Positions 25,562 to 34,039 of a DNA stretch of 64,000 bases are shown here, piece by piece (the stretch's first letter is position 1; every line of letters begins with the position of its first letter). The notes beneath the pieces were generated by a model, which had not been told where the DNA came from, did no database searches, and saw only the letters and a list, made by a program, of their open reading frames with translations. The position numbers and the translations under genes were made by a program. Source of the DNA: Nocardioidaceae bacterium (lineage in GTDB: Bacteria > Actinomycetota > Actinomycetes > Propionibacteriales > Nocardioidaceae); assembly GCA_018672315.1 (NCBI GenBank), contig CP076053.1, positions 3,397,827 through 3,461,826 of the forward strand, written 5' to 3'.

Positions 25562-26408
25562 TCGCGCGGCTCCCTCGGGAGGTCGGGTCGAGCTCGTACA
25601 GATGGTGGACGGGCCCGTTTCCCCGGCCGACGTGCAGCCGGTCGGCGCGCGCGATCGCCTCGGCGAGCCACTGCTTGGTGCGTCGCAGCGCCTCAGGCCA
25701 CGAACCGTCGACGACGCGACGGGTGGCCATGGCCGAGGACAGCGAGCAGCCCGTGCCGTGGGTGTTGCGTGTGCGGACGCGTCGACCCTCGACCTCGACG
25801 ATCTCGCCGGGAAGGGCGCCCCGCGCGTCGACCAGGGCGTCCGGACAGTCGGCGCCGTCGAGGTGACCGCCCTTGGCGAGCACGACCGTCCCCGTCGAGG
25901 AGGAGAGCGCCCGGGCCTGGTCGAGAGCGAGTGCCCACGTCGTGGCCACGGGTGCGTCGATGAGCACGGCGAGCTCGTTGAGATTCGGCGTGACGAGATC
26001 GGCGAGAGGCACCAGGCCCCGCAGCGCCTCCTCGGCGGCGGCATCGAGCAGCCGGTCGCCGCTGGTGGAGACCATCACCGGGTCGAGGACGACCACGGGG
26101 GGCTGCGCGCTCCCCAGCCATGTCCGCACCTCGTCGACGGTCTCCTCGTTGCCGAGCATCCCGATTTTCACGGCATCGATGTCGACGTCGTCGCTGACGG
26201 CATCGAGCTGCTCGCGCAGGAAAGCCGGCGGCGGGGTGTGCACGCTGCATACGCCCCTCGTGTTCTGCGCGACGAGCGCGGTGACCACCGCCATGCCGTA
26301 GCCGCCGTTGGCTCCGATGCTCTTGAGGTCCGCCTGGATTCCGGCACCACCCGTGGGGTCCGTGCCCGCGATGCTCAGGACCCGGGGCACCCGTCCGTCG
26401 TCAGCCAC
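25548..26408 (-). CDS. thiD: Hydroxymethylpyrimidine/phosphomethylpyrimidine kinase
   Basis: A 286-residue ribokinase-fold kinase phosphorylating HMP and HMP-phosphate for thiamine synthesis. Motifs are VLSIAGTDPTGGAGIQADLKSI at the N-terminus, NGGYGMAVVTALVAQNT, VLDPVMVSTSGDRLL, TPNLNELAVL, and the anion-hole/catalytic RTRNTHGTGCSLSSA near 205-220 with the catalytic Asp of typical GxGD replaced in the THGTGCS form common to ThiD. The GTG start at 26408 overlaps the thiE stop by 8 bases. It is the third gene of the riboswitch-led operon. Confidence 0.95.
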   Translation of the reverse strand: MADDGRVPRVLSIAGTDPTGGAGIQADLKSIGANGGYGMAVVTALVAQNTRGVCSVHTPPPAFLREQLDAVSDDVDIDAVKIGMLGNEETVDEVRTWLGSAQPPVVVLDPVMVSTSGDRLLDAAAEEALRGLVPLADLVTPNLNELAVLIDAPVATTWALALDQARALSSSTGTVVLAKGGHLDGADCPDALVDARGALPGEIVEVEGRRVRTRNTHGTGCSLSSAMATRRVVDGSWPEALRRTKQWLAEAIARADRLHVGRGNGPVHHLYELDPTSRGSRANAAV

Positions 26409-27072
26409 GGTCCCACTCCCTCACCAGGCACTCGCACACGGCTCGAGGGTCCTCCGACGCGCAGACCGCCGAGACCACAGCGGCACCGGCGCCGCCCGCC
26501 GCACGGATCCCCGGCAGGTCCGCAGCTCTGATGCCCCCGATCGCCACGCATGGCAGGGAGGTGGCGCGGCAGACCTCGGCGAAGCCCGCGACGCCGAGTG
26601 CCGCAGGAGCGTCGGACTTGGTCGCGGTGGCGCGTATCGTCCCCACCCCGAGGTAGTCGAGCGTGCCCGGTGGCAGGGCCGCTGCCGCAGCGAGCTCCGC
26701 GGCCGTCGAGGCGCTCCACCCCACGATGGCGTGCGACCCCACTACGTCGCGGACGACCACGGGGTCGAGATCGTCCTGTCCCACGTGGACGCCGGCGACC
26801 TCCGCTCCTTGCTCGCGCACCGTGAGGAAGACGTCGACCCGGTCGTTGACGATGAGCAGCGCCCGTCCTCGACAGACCTCGGCTGCCTCGCAGACGAGGT
26901 CGCGGACGCGGGAGGACGGTTCGTGCTTCGCCCGCACCTGCACCGCGGTGACGCCGGCCACGAGCGCTGCACGCACGACGTCGATCGGGCCGCGAGCCGC
27001 ACAGACACCGGTGTCGGCGATCAGGTACGGCCCCGGAGCGAACCGAGGACGAGCGGGTGTCGACGTGCTCAC
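26401..27072 (-). CDS. thiE: Thiamine-phosphate synthase
   Basis: A 223-residue TIM-barrel enzyme joining HMP-PP and thiazole phosphate to give thiamine phosphate. Visible motifs are [15 protein letters not shown] (phosphate/substrate loop), [20 protein letters not shown], and [15 protein letters not shown], corresponding to the family GxxxxTxTK segment, then CVAIGGI. The N-terminus is short and the length is normal. The GTG start at 27072 overlaps the thiM stop by GTGA, so translation is coupled. Confidence 0.95.
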   Translation of the reverse strand: MSTSTPARPRFAPGPYLIADTGVCAARGPIDVVRAALVAGVTAVQVRAKHEPSSRVRDLVCEAAEVCRGRALLIVNDRVDVFLTVREQGAEVAGVHVGQDDLDPVVVRDVVGSHAIVGWSASTAAELAAAAALPPGTLDYLGVGTIRATATKSDAPAALGVAGFAEVCRATSLPCVAIGGIRAADLPGIRAAGGAGAAVVSAVCASEDPRAVCECLVREWDRG

Positions 27073-27905
27073 CGCAGGACGATCCGCTCGCGCAGCGTCT
27101 CGCCGTCGAGACCGGCCAATGCATCGAGCAGCGATGACGCGAAGCTTCCTGGTCCCGATGCCGTGGCGGCGGCGACCTCCGCCGCCACGGTGTAGGAGGC
27201 CACCGCGGCGACCGTCGCGGACAGGGTGTCGGACTCGACCGCCCGGAACGCAGCGACCACGGCCCCCAGCGCGCATCCCCCACCGGTGACCTGCGTGAGC
27301 CAGGGATGACCGTTGGCTACGCGGGTCGTGCGGTCGCCGTCGGTCACGACGTCCACCGCGCCGGAGACCGCCACGACACCGCCCAGGGTGGTCGCCAGCG
27401 ACACGGCGGCGTCGAGGGACTCCTCGGTGGCCGCCGTGGAGTCCACGCCGCGTCCGCCGTCGGCCGTCCCGGCGACCGCCATCACCTCCGAAGGGTTCCC
27501 GCGCACCACGTCGGGTCCCAGCTCGAGGAGCTGTGCCACCAGCCGGGTCCGGACCGCCAGCGAGCCGACCGCCACGGGGTCCAGCACCCAGGGCGTGCCG
27601 TGGGACCCGGCGCTCCGAGCGGCCTCCACCATGGCGTCGCGCTGCTCGGCGTACGGGGTGCCGACGTTGACGAGCACCGCGTCGGCCACCTGGGCGAACG
27701 GACCGGCCTCCTCAGGGATGTCGACCATCGCGGGCGAGGCACCCACGGCGAGGAGGACGTTGGCGGAGAACGGCATGACGACGCTGTTGGTCAGGCACTG
27801 CACGAGCGGTGACCGGTCGCGTACGCGCTGGAGCACCGCGGCACAGGACGCGACGTCGGGGGCGCGCAGCGCGGTCGCAGGGTCAGATGGCTGGCGGACG
27901 CTCAT
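27069..27905 (-). CDS. thiM: Hydroxyethylthiazole kinase
   Basis: A 278-residue ribokinase-like kinase that salvages the thiazole moiety of thiamine. Features are [27 protein letters not shown] (family N-terminal block), [42 protein letters not shown], and [15 protein letters not shown] with the catalytic Cys. The ATG at 27905 is preferred over ATG 27914 because GAAGGGA lies at a proper distance before it, while it would touch the other. That ribosome binding site adjoins the last strand of the TPP riboswitch. It is the first gene of the operon. Confidence 0.95.
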   Translation of the reverse strand: MSVRQPSDPATALRAPDVASCAAVLQRVRDRSPLVQCLTNSVVMPFSANVLLAVGASPAMVDIPEEAGPFAQVADAVLVNVGTPYAEQRDAMVEAARSAGSHGTPWVLDPVAVGSLAVRTRLVAQLLELGPDVVRGNPSEVMAVAGTADGGRGVDSTAATEESLDAAVSLATTLGGVVAVSGAVDVVTDGDRTTRVANGHPWLTQVTGGGCALGAVVAAFRAVESDTLSATVAAVASYTVAAEVAAATASGPGSFASSLLDALAGLDGETLRERIVLR

Positions 27906-27917
27906 CCGCGACATCCC

Positions 27918-28004
27918 TTCGCTAGTGCGAACTAGAGCAGGTTCGACGGGTGTGATCTCAGCCCGCGCTCGGGCACCCCGTGTCTCGTCGTCGACCGTAG
28001 CGAA
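27918..28004 (-). promoter_or_regulatory. TPP riboswitch (THI element)
   Basis: On the minus strand the conserved blocks appear in order: ACACGGGGTGCCC, GGGCTGAGATCACACCC, GTCGAACCTG and CTAGTTC. They are enclosed by a perfect 7-bp P1 helix, TTCGCTA (28004-27998) with TAGCGAA (27924-27918). Directly after P1 comes GGGATG, so the closing helix adjoins the thiM ribosome binding site and ligand-stabilised P1 would hinder translation. Thiamine pyrophosphate binding is established for this class. Confidence 0.95.
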
Positions 28005-28066
28005 CGGCACCAGCCGGTGGACTCCGTCAGCCCCACCGCGTCGTCACCACCCAGCCCGCGCCCGCG

Positions 28067-28438
28067 TCAGGTCGGTCTGATCTCGCGTCCCAGCGGCAGC
28101 ACCGACAGCGGCACCATCTTGAAGCTGCCGATCGCGAGCGGGATCCCGATGATCGTGACCGCCATCGCGATCCCGGTGACGATGTGGCCCAGCGCCAGCC
28201 ACCACCCGAAGAGCACGACCCACACCACATTGCCGATCGTCGAGCCGGCCCCGGCGTCGCGGCGCCGCTCCGCCCGTCGCCCGAAGGGCCACAGCGCGTA
28301 CGCCGCGATGCGGAACGAGGCGATGCCGAAGGGGATCGTCACGATCAGCACGCAGGCGAGGAACCCGGCGAGAAGGTAGCCGAGTGCCATCCAGAGGCCC
28401 CCGAAGACCAGCCAGATGACGTTCAGGAGGAGGCGCAT
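28067..28438 (-). CDS. YccF-domain membrane protein
   Basis: A 123-residue integral membrane protein with two copies of the YccF/DUF307 unit: LNVIWLVFGGLWMALGYLLAGFLACVLIVTIPFGIASFRIAAYALWPFG and, after a charged linker, IGNVVWVVLFGWWLALGHIVTGIAMAVTIIGIPLAIGSFKM. The paired TIPFGIxSFR and IIGIPLAIGSFK motifs are diagnostic. The function is unknown. The ATG at 28438 is 5 bases after the PIG-L deacetylase stop, so the two are probably co-transcribed. Confidence 0.9.
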   Translation of the reverse strand: MRLLLNVIWLVFGGLWMALGYLLAGFLACVLIVTIPFGIASFRIAAYALWPFGRRAERRRDAGAGSTIGNVVWVVLFGWWLALGHIVTGIAMAVTIIGIPLAIGSFKMVPLSVLPLGREIRPT

Positions 28439-28442
28439 CCCT

Positions 28443-29249
28443 TCAGTCTGACGTGAAGGGCCAGCCGGTCTGCATGTCCTGCCCGAGGCCCGGCTCGACG
28501 AAGTACTCGCGGCCGAAGGCGTGCGCGAAGATCTCCTCCGGCATGGAGAGGATCTGCTGCACGTCGCCCTGGCTGGCGTGGCTCTCCAGCGCCTTGCGCT
28601 TGGTCGCGACGGCCTCGGCGATGTCGACCTCCCAGTCGATCTCCGCGGCCGGGGTGCCGAAGGGGTTGCCGTCGTCGGCGGGCGCATCGGGGTCGAACAT
28701 CTCCGGGTCCGCGCCGGGGTCGGCCATCTGCTTCGCCATCTCGTACATCGCGCGCATGCGGTCGCGGTTCATCGTCGACTCGAGGTACCGCGGCGCTCTC
28801 GGCAGCAGGTCGCGAGCGCGAAGGGTGGCGCGGTGCACCATGACGTGGTCGGGGTGGCCGTACCCGCCGTGCCAGTCGTAGCCGACGAGGACGTCGACGG
28901 TCTCGTCGGCCAGCTTCGTCGCGATCAGCTCGGCCGCCTCGTCGACGTCGACCCGCCCGAAGGCCCGGTCGGCAGCGTTCTGCTCCCACCCGGTCATGCC
29001 GGAGTCGACGTACCCGAGCCAGATCAGGCGCTGCACGCCCGTCACCTCGGCGGACCGCTCGGCCTCGGCCTGACGGCGCATCGTCAGCGACTCGTCCGCG
29101 CGCAGGTCGTCCGGGACCGAGCCGCACTCCCCGCCCGTCGCGTACACGACGACGACGCGATGCCCCTCGCGCACGAGCCGGACCATGGTCCCGGCGGTGC
29201 CGGTGCCCTCGTCGTCGGGATGGGCGTGGACGAAGACGACCGTGCTCAT
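28443..29249 (-). CDS. PIG-L / LmbE family deacetylase
   Basis: A 268-residue zinc-dependent N-acetylglucosaminyl deacetylase-like enzyme. The metal-binding motif VFVHAHPDDEGTGTAGTM is near 6-20, with the third ligand in YGHPDHVMVHRA near 130. In actinobacteria this family includes MshB and Mca, which act on mycothiol and its conjugates; the sequence is not close enough to the Mca N-terminus to assign it, so the substrate is left open. ATG 29249 lies 6 bases after a CAGGAT box on the minus strand, a leaderless-type start. The YccF gene follows closely. Confidence 0.88.
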   Translation of the reverse strand: MSTVVFVHAHPDDEGTGTAGTMVRLVREGHRVVVVYATGGECGSVPDDLRADESLTMRRQAEAERSAEVTGVQRLIWLGYVDSGMTGWEQNAADRAFGRVDVDEAAELIATKLADETVDVLVGYDWHGGYGHPDHVMVHRATLRARDLLPRAPRYLESTMNRDRMRAMYEMAKQMADPGADPEMFDPDAPADDGNPFGTPAAEIDWEVDIAEAVATKRKALESHASQGDVQQILSMPEEIFAHAFGREYFVEPGLGQDMQTGWPFTSD

Positions 29250-29291
29250 GGCCCCATCCTGACCCCGGCGTCCACGCGGGACGCGAGCAGG

Positions 29292-29573
29292 TCAGTCCGG
29301 CAGGGTGGCGCGGGCGGCCTCGAAGAGGCGTACGACCTCCTGCCGCAGCTGAGCGCGTTCGGTCACCTCTCCCCCGAGCCAGCCGATGCGCACGGAGGCC
29401 TCCCCCACCGCGTCGACCACGTGCCAGGTGCCGCCGTGCTCGTCGACGCCGGTCATCTCCGCCGAGCGCGCCGCCGGGTACCCGTGCGCCCGCACGATCG
29501 TGAGACTGTCCTGGGCATGGTCGTCGTTCATGTGGCTCAGCACGGCCTCGGTCACCTCGGGCGGGAAGCTCAT
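29292..29573 (-). CDS. DUF2470 domain protein
   Basis: A 93-residue protein matching DUF2470, the small domain found alone or at the C-terminus of HugZ/PPOX-like haem-associated proteins: VTEAVLSHMNDDHAQDSLTIVRAHG with the conserved HMNxDH, and a second conserved block around ARSAEMTGVDEHGG. The role is uncertain, possibly haem- or flavin-related. ATG 29573 lies 6 bases after a TAGGGT box on the minus strand. It is divergent from the MFS gene over 44 bases. Confidence 0.88.
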   Translation of the reverse strand: MSFPPEVTEAVLSHMNDDHAQDSLTIVRAHGYPAARSAEMTGVDEHGGTWHVVDAVGEASVRIGWLGGEVTERAQLRQEVVRLFEAARATLPD

Positions 29574-29579
29574 GGGCCG

Positions 29580-29585
29580 ACCCTA
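29580..29585 (-). promoter_or_regulatory. -10 box TAGGGT for leaderless DUF2470 gene
   Basis: TAGGGT, CGGCCC, ATG 29573 on the minus strand. Confidence 0.6.
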
Positions 29586-29617
29586 ACCAGCCCTGACCGA
29601 CGCCCCGGTTGCCTCTC

Positions 29618-30826
29618 GTGACCGCGGTCGAGGACCTCGAGACCTCGGCGTACGCCCGACGGCAGCGTCGTCTGGTCTCGCTGGTGATGCTGCTCGGACT
29701 CTCGTGCTGGTTCTCCGCGACGGCCGTCTCGCCCTCGCTGCAGACCGACTTCGGCATCAGCGGCAGCCAGGCGGTGCTGCTGACCTCGAGCGTCCAGGTC
29801 GGCTTCGTGGTCGGCGCCGTGGGCTCGGCGGCGCTGAACCTCGCCGACCGCGTCGACCCGACCCGCGTGGTGGCCTGGTCGTGCGCCGCTGCTGCCCTCG
29901 CCACGGCCGCGCTGGCGGTGCTGGCCGACGGGCTGGGCGTGGCAGTCGCGCTGCGGTTCGTGACCGGCGCCGCGCTGGCCGGGGTCTATCCGGTGCTCAT
30001 GAAGGTCATGGCCACCTGGGCGCCTTCGGCCACACGTGGGTGGCACTTCGGCGTCCTCATCGGCGCCCTCACCATGGGGTCCGCCCTGCCGCAGCTGATC
30101 CGCGGCTTCGCGGCGTTGCCGTGGCAGGGGGTGATGCTCGGCGCCGCCTCGACGACCCTGGTCGGCGGGGTGGTGGCGGCGTACGCGTTGCGACCCGGCC
30201 CCCTGGCCGGAGCAGGACGGGTGAGCCTGGACCCCCGCTACGCGCTTCGGATGTTCACCGAGCGGGGCCCGCGGCTGGTCAACCTCGGCTACCACGGCCA
30301 CATGTGGGAGCTGTACGCCCTGTGGACGTGGCTGCCGACGTTCGTGCTGGTCAGTCAGCAGTCCCGCGGCGCCGTGACGGGGTCGGCGGTGAACCTGACG
30401 GCCTTCGCGGCGATCGGCGTGGCCGGCTTCGTGGGCTGCGTCCTCGGCGGGCGCGTGGCGGACCGTCGCGGGAGACCGGTCGCCGCGGCCGGTGCGCTGA
30501 CCCTCAGCGGCGCCTGCTGCCTGCTCTCACCCCTCGCCTTCGGTCGTCCGCTGCCGGTGCTGCTGGCGTTCGTCCTCGTGTGGGGCGCCGCGGTGATCGC
30601 CGACTCCGGGGTCTTCTCCACGGCGCTGAGCGAGGTCGCCGACCCGCGCTACGTGGGCACCGCCCTGACGACGATGACCGCCGTGGGCTACACCGTCACG
30701 GTGGCGACGATCCACCTCACCGAGCTCGTGGCCGGTGTCGTCGGCTGGCAGTACGCCTTCTTCCTGCTCGCCGCCGGACCCGCGGTCGGCGCGACGGCGA
30801 TGGCGCGTCTGCACCGGCGCGCCTGA
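29618..30826 (+). CDS. Major facilitator superfamily transporter
   Basis: A 402-residue MFS transporter with about twelve hydrophobic helices. The first helix (LVSLVMLLGLSCWFSATAVSPSL) and the A-motif region (LNLADRVDPTRVVA) match the cyanate/nitrate-like MFS_1 group, and the central loop carries VGCVLGGRVADRRGRPVAAAG, a good A-like motif repeat. Substrate unknown. GTG 29618 is preferred to the in-frame TTG 29609. No ribosome binding site is clear. It ends before a strong bidirectional hairpin. Confidence 0.9.
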   Translation: MTAVEDLETSAYARRQRRLVSLVMLLGLSCWFSATAVSPSLQTDFGISGSQAVLLTSSVQVGFVVGAVGSAALNLADRVDPTRVVAWSCAAAALATAALAVLADGLGVAVALRFVTGAALAGVYPVLMKVMATWAPSATRGWHFGVLIGALTMGSALPQLIRGFAALPWQGVMLGAASTTLVGGVVAAYALRPGPLAGAGRVSLDPRYALRMFTERGPRLVNLGYHGHMWELYALWTWLPTFVLVSQQSRGAVTGSAVNLTAFAAIGVAGFVGCVLGGRVADRRGRPVAAAGALTLSGACCLLSPLAFGRPLPVLLAFVLVWGAAVIADSGVFSTALSEVADPRYVGTALTTMTAVGYTVTVATIHLTELVAGVVGWQYAFFLLAAGPAVGATAMARLHRRA

Positions 30827-30841
30827 CCGCCATCACGACAT

Positions 30842-30890
30842 GCAGTTCGCCCGCCGACGGGCTCGGGACCCGTCGGCGGGCGAGAACTGC
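30842..30890. terminator. Bidirectional hairpin terminator
   Basis: A two-part stem between convergent genes: GCAGTTC (30842-30848) pairs with GAACTGC (30884-30890), and GCCCGCCGACGGG (30849-30861) with its complement (30869-30881), leaving a 2-base bulge and a CTCGGGA loop. Confidence 0.75.
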
Positions 30891-30906
30891 CTGTCGCTCT
30901 GGCTGA

Positions 30907-31131
30907 TCACTCCGAGGGCATCACGACCCACAGGATCAGGTACACGACGAACTGCGGTCCCGGCAGCAGCACGCTGAGCACGAAGAGCAGTCGCACGGTG
31001 TTCGGCGACATGCCGAAGCGCTGCGCCAGCCCGGCGCAGACGCCGGCGATCCACCGCTGACGTGGCCGCGTCAGACTCCGGCGACCGGGACTGCCTCCGG
31101 CACCGCCGGCGGGGGAAGGTGTGGCGCTCAT
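30907..31131 (-). CDS. PspC-domain protein
   Basis: A 74-residue protein whose second half is a PspC domain: RQRWIAGVCAGLAQRFGMSPNTVRLLFVLSVLLPGPQFVVYLILWVVMPSE, with the diagnostic GVCxGLA and the membrane segment ending in LWVVMP. PspC proteins sense or signal envelope stress. The ATG at 31131 has GAGAGG 8 bases upstream. It lies 17 bases after the fdhA stop on the same strand and may be read through from it. Confidence 0.9.
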   Translation of the reverse strand: MSATPSPAGGAGGSPGRRSLTRPRQRWIAGVCAGLAQRFGMSPNTVRLLFVLSVLLPGPQFVVYLILWVVMPSE

Positions 31132-31148
31132 CGGGAGTCCTCTCGTCG

Positions 31149-32366
31149 TCAGGCCGGAACCATGCCGTGGGGGTCGATGACGAACTTCTTCGCCGCTCCC
31201 CCGTCGAACTCCTGGTATCCGGCCGGAGCCTCGTCGAGGCCGATGGTCACCGCGTTCACGGCCTTCGCGATGTGCGCCTTGTCGGCCAGGATCATGTTCA
31301 TCAGCTGGCGGTTGTACTTCTTGACCGGGCACTGGCCCGTCATGAAGAACTGCGACTTCGCCCAGCCGAGGCCGAGTCGTACGCCGATCTGACCCTCCTT
31401 GGCCTCATCGTTCGGCGCGCCCGGGTCGCCGGTGACGTAGAGCCCGGGGATGCCCAGCCCGGCGCCGGCGCGGCCGACCTCCATGGCGGCGTTGAGCACC
31501 GCGGCAGGGGCCGCCTCACCACTGTGCGCGTTGGCCTCGAAGCCCACCGCGTCGACCGCGGCGTCGACCTCCGGCTCGCCGAGGATCTGCTCGATCATGT
31601 CGGGCAGCTCACCGGAGTCGGACAGGTTCACCGTCTCGCACCCGAAGCTGCGCGCCTGCTCGAGTCGCTCCGGCACCATGTCGCCGACGATGACGGCCGA
31701 GGCACCGAGCAGCTGGGCGGCGTGCGCGGCGGCCAGGCCCACCGGTCCGGCGCCGGCGACGTAGACGGTCGAGCCCGTGGTCACGCCGGCGGTGTAGGCG
31801 CCGTGGTAGCCGGTCGGGAAGATGTCCGAGAGCATCGTCAGGTCGAGGATCTTCTCCAGCGCCTGGTCGCGGTCGGGGAACTTCAGCAGGTTGAAGTCGG
31901 CGTACGGGACCATCACGTACTCGGCCTGGCCTCCGAGCCAGCCGCCCATGTCGACGTAGCCGTACGCCGCGCCGGCGCGGGCCGGGTTCACGTTCAGGCA
32001 GATGCCGGTCTTGCCCTCGTTGCACATGCGGCAGCGCCCGCAGGCGATGTTGAAGGGCACCGAGCAGATGTCGCCCTCCTTGACGAAGAGCACGTCGTCA
32101 CCGCACTCGACGACCTCGCCGGTGATCTCGTGTCCCAGGGTCTGGCCCTCGGGGGCCGTGGTGCGGCCGCGCACCATGTGCTGGTCGGAGCCGCAGATGT
32201 TGGTGGTCACCAGCTTCAGGATCACTGCGTGGGGTGCCGCCTGCTTGATCCCGAAGTGGTCGGCGACCTCCTTCGGGATCTCCAGCTTGGGGTAGTCGAT
32301 GGACTCGACCGCCGTCTCGCCCGGACCCTTGTAGACGACGACCCGGTTGCCGTTGCTCTCGGCCAT
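31149..32366 (-). CDS. fdhA: Glutathione-independent formaldehyde dehydrogenase
   Basis: A 405-residue zinc-dependent dehydrogenase of the MDR superfamily, oxidising formaldehyde to formate with NAD without added glutathione. It matches the Pseudomonas FdhA type: TTNICGSDQHMVRGRTTAPEGQTLGHEITGEVVE (catalytic zinc site), FNIACGRCRMCNEGKTGICLNVNPA (structural zinc cysteines), IFPTGYHGAYTAGV, and Rossmann VYVAGAGPVGLAAAH. The family's internal insertion is present. ATG 32366 has GGGGGAGGAG upstream. A Crp-like palindrome lies 55-70 bases upstream. Confidence 0.95.
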   Translation of the reverse strand: MAESNGNRVVVYKGPGETAVESIDYPKLEIPKEVADHFGIKQAAPHAVILKLVTTNICGSDQHMVRGRTTAPEGQTLGHEITGEVVECGDDVLFVKEGDICSVPFNIACGRCRMCNEGKTGICLNVNPARAGAAYGYVDMGGWLGGQAEYVMVPYADFNLLKFPDRDQALEKILDLTMLSDIFPTGYHGAYTAGVTTGSTVYVAGAGPVGLAAAHAAQLLGASAVIVGDMVPERLEQARSFGCETVNLSDSGELPDMIEQILGEPEVDAAVDAVGFEANAHSGEAAPAAVLNAAMEVGRAGAGLGIPGLYVTGDPGAPNDEAKEGQIGVRLGLGWAKSQFFMTGQCPVKKYNRQLMNMILADKAHIAKAVNAVTIGLDEAPAGYQEFDGGAAKKFVIDPHGMVPA

Positions 32367-32420
32367 GGTGACTCCTCCCCCGACCTCACGGTCGGTGATA
32401 GTTGTCCCTGAGACCTACCG

Positions 32421-32436
32421 CGTGAGCGCGATCACA
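32421..32436 (-). promoter_or_regulatory. Crp-like binding site upstream of fdhA
   Basis: On the minus strand TGTGA-TCGCGC-TCACG matches the TGTGA-N6-TCACA consensus of Crp/GlxR-type regulators in 9 of 10 conserved positions. It is centred about 62 bases before the fdhA ATG, with an ACTATC-like -10 between. Confidence 0.6.
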
Positions 32437-32473
32437 AAACGGCAACGACCAGTCCGGACCAGGCGACGTCGGG

Positions 32474-33997
32474 TCACGTGCCGCAATAGGTGACGAACGG
32501 ACCGAAGGAGTCCGGCGCCGGCTGGGCGTACGCCTCGAGACCCGGCCGCTCGGTGAACGGGTCCTCCAGCACGTCCAGCAGCCGGTCGAACGCCTGCATG
32601 TCTCCGCCGCGAGCCTCGATGATCGCCTCGTCGACGAGGCGGTTGCGCGGCACGTACACCGGGTTCACCGCGTCCATCGCCGCGGCGCGCTCCTCGGGCG
32701 GGCGGGTCTCGCGGGCGCTCCGGGTGGCGTACGCGTCGAGCCACGTGTCCACCGCGGCCAGGTCGGTGCACTCCGCCCGGAGGAGCTCGGAGTCACCGCG
32801 CACCACCGCCGACAGCGACCGGTTGGTGCGTGTCAGGTCGAGACCCTGCGCTTGCATCAGCTCGTGGAGCTCGGTCGCCAGCGCCTGGTCGCGCTCATCC
32901 TCGTCGAGCTCGGGGCTCAGCCCGAGCTTGGCCCGCATCCGCGCCGTCCACTCCCTCGCGTAGACCGCGGGGAAGCCGTCGAGCACGCCGACCGCTGCCG
33001 CGACCTGGGCGTCCTGGTCCTCGCGCTGCGCCGCAGGCACCAGCAGCGGCAGCATCGACTCGGCCAGCCGCGCCAGGTTCCACTGCGTGATGCCTGGCTG
33101 CTGCCCGAAGGCATAGCGCCCGCCGGTGTCGATCGAGCTGAACACCGCAGCAGGGTCGTAGGCGTCGACGAAGGCACAGGGCCCGTAGTCGATCGTCTCC
33201 CCCGACAGCGTCACGTTGTCGGTGTTCAGCACGCCGTGGACGAAGCCCACGGCCATCCAGGAGGCGACCAGTGCGGCTTGGCGGTCCCGCACCCGGGTCA
33301 GGAGCGCGACGTACCGCTCCCCGGTCTCGGCCGGCAGATCGAGCAGGTCCGGGTCGTGGCGCGCGATCGCAAAATCGGCGACGCGGCGTACGTCCTCGGT
33401 CTGCCCGCGAGAGGCGAACAGCTGCAGGGTGCCGACGCGCAGGTGGGAGGCGGCCACACGGGCCAAGACGGCGCCGACCTCCGGCTCGTCGCGCTGCACG
33501 GACTCACCTGTCGTCACCGCCGCCAGCGCCCGGGTGGTGGGGATGCCCAGCGCGTGCATGGCCTCGCCCATGAGGTACTCGCGCAGCACCGGGCCCAGCG
33601 CCGCCTTGCCGTCGCCACCGCGGGAGAACGGCGTACGCCCCGAGCCCTTCAGGTGCACGTCGCGCCGGCGCCCGGCCGTGTCGACGACCTCGCCCAGCAG
33701 CATCGCGCGGCCGTCGCCGAGCAGCGGCGAGAAACCACCGAACTGGTGGCCCGCGTACGCCATCGCCAGCGGTGTGCCCTGCTCCGGCGCCATGGCACCG
33801 GTGAGCAGCAGCGCGCCGGCAGCCGAGTCGAGGGCCGCGACCGCGTCGGCGTCGAGCCCGAGCTCGGCCGCCAGCGGGCGGTTCAGTCGCAGCACCTGCG
33901 GCGCGCTGAGGGCCGCGCCCTGCCAGGGCGCGTAGAGGCCGTCGAGGTCGCGGGCGTAGGTCTGCTCGGGGGCGAGGGGCAGCAGCAGGGGTGGCAT
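32474..33997 (-). CDS. selO: Protein adenylyltransferase SelO (YdiU family)
   Basis: A 507-residue pseudokinase-fold AMP transferase that AMPylates proteins, linked to redox control. Family blocks are AMAYAGHQFGGFSPLLGDGRAMLLGEV, LKGSGRTPFSRGGDGKAALGPVLREYLMGEAMHALGIPTTR, VGFVHGVLNTDNVTLSGETIDYGPCAFVD and GRYAFGQQP. The C-terminus ends YCGT, with Cys third from the end, the position that is selenocysteine in eukaryotic SelO. ATG 33997 is preferred because a CAGGAT box lies 7 bases upstream on the minus strand; ATG 34006 is the in-frame alternative. Confidence 0.95.
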   Translation of the reverse strand: MPPLLLPLAPEQTYARDLDGLYAPWQGAALSAPQVLRLNRPLAAELGLDADAVAALDSAAGALLLTGAMAPEQGTPLAMAYAGHQFGGFSPLLGDGRAMLLGEVVDTAGRRRDVHLKGSGRTPFSRGGDGKAALGPVLREYLMGEAMHALGIPTTRALAAVTTGESVQRDEPEVGAVLARVAASHLRVGTLQLFASRGQTEDVRRVADFAIARHDPDLLDLPAETGERYVALLTRVRDRQAALVASWMAVGFVHGVLNTDNVTLSGETIDYGPCAFVDAYDPAAVFSSIDTGGRYAFGQQPGITQWNLARLAESMLPLLVPAAQREDQDAQVAAAVGVLDGFPAVYAREWTARMRAKLGLSPELDEDERDQALATELHELMQAQGLDLTRTNRSLSAVVRGDSELLRAECTDLAAVDTWLDAYATRSARETRPPEERAAAMDAVNPVYVPRNRLVDEAIIEARGGDMQAFDRLLDVLEDPFTERPGLEAYAQPAPDSFGPFVTYCGT

Positions 33998-34039
33998 CGT
34001 CCCCATCCTGCCGCGCGGTCCGTGAGCGTCGGGCCGAGA

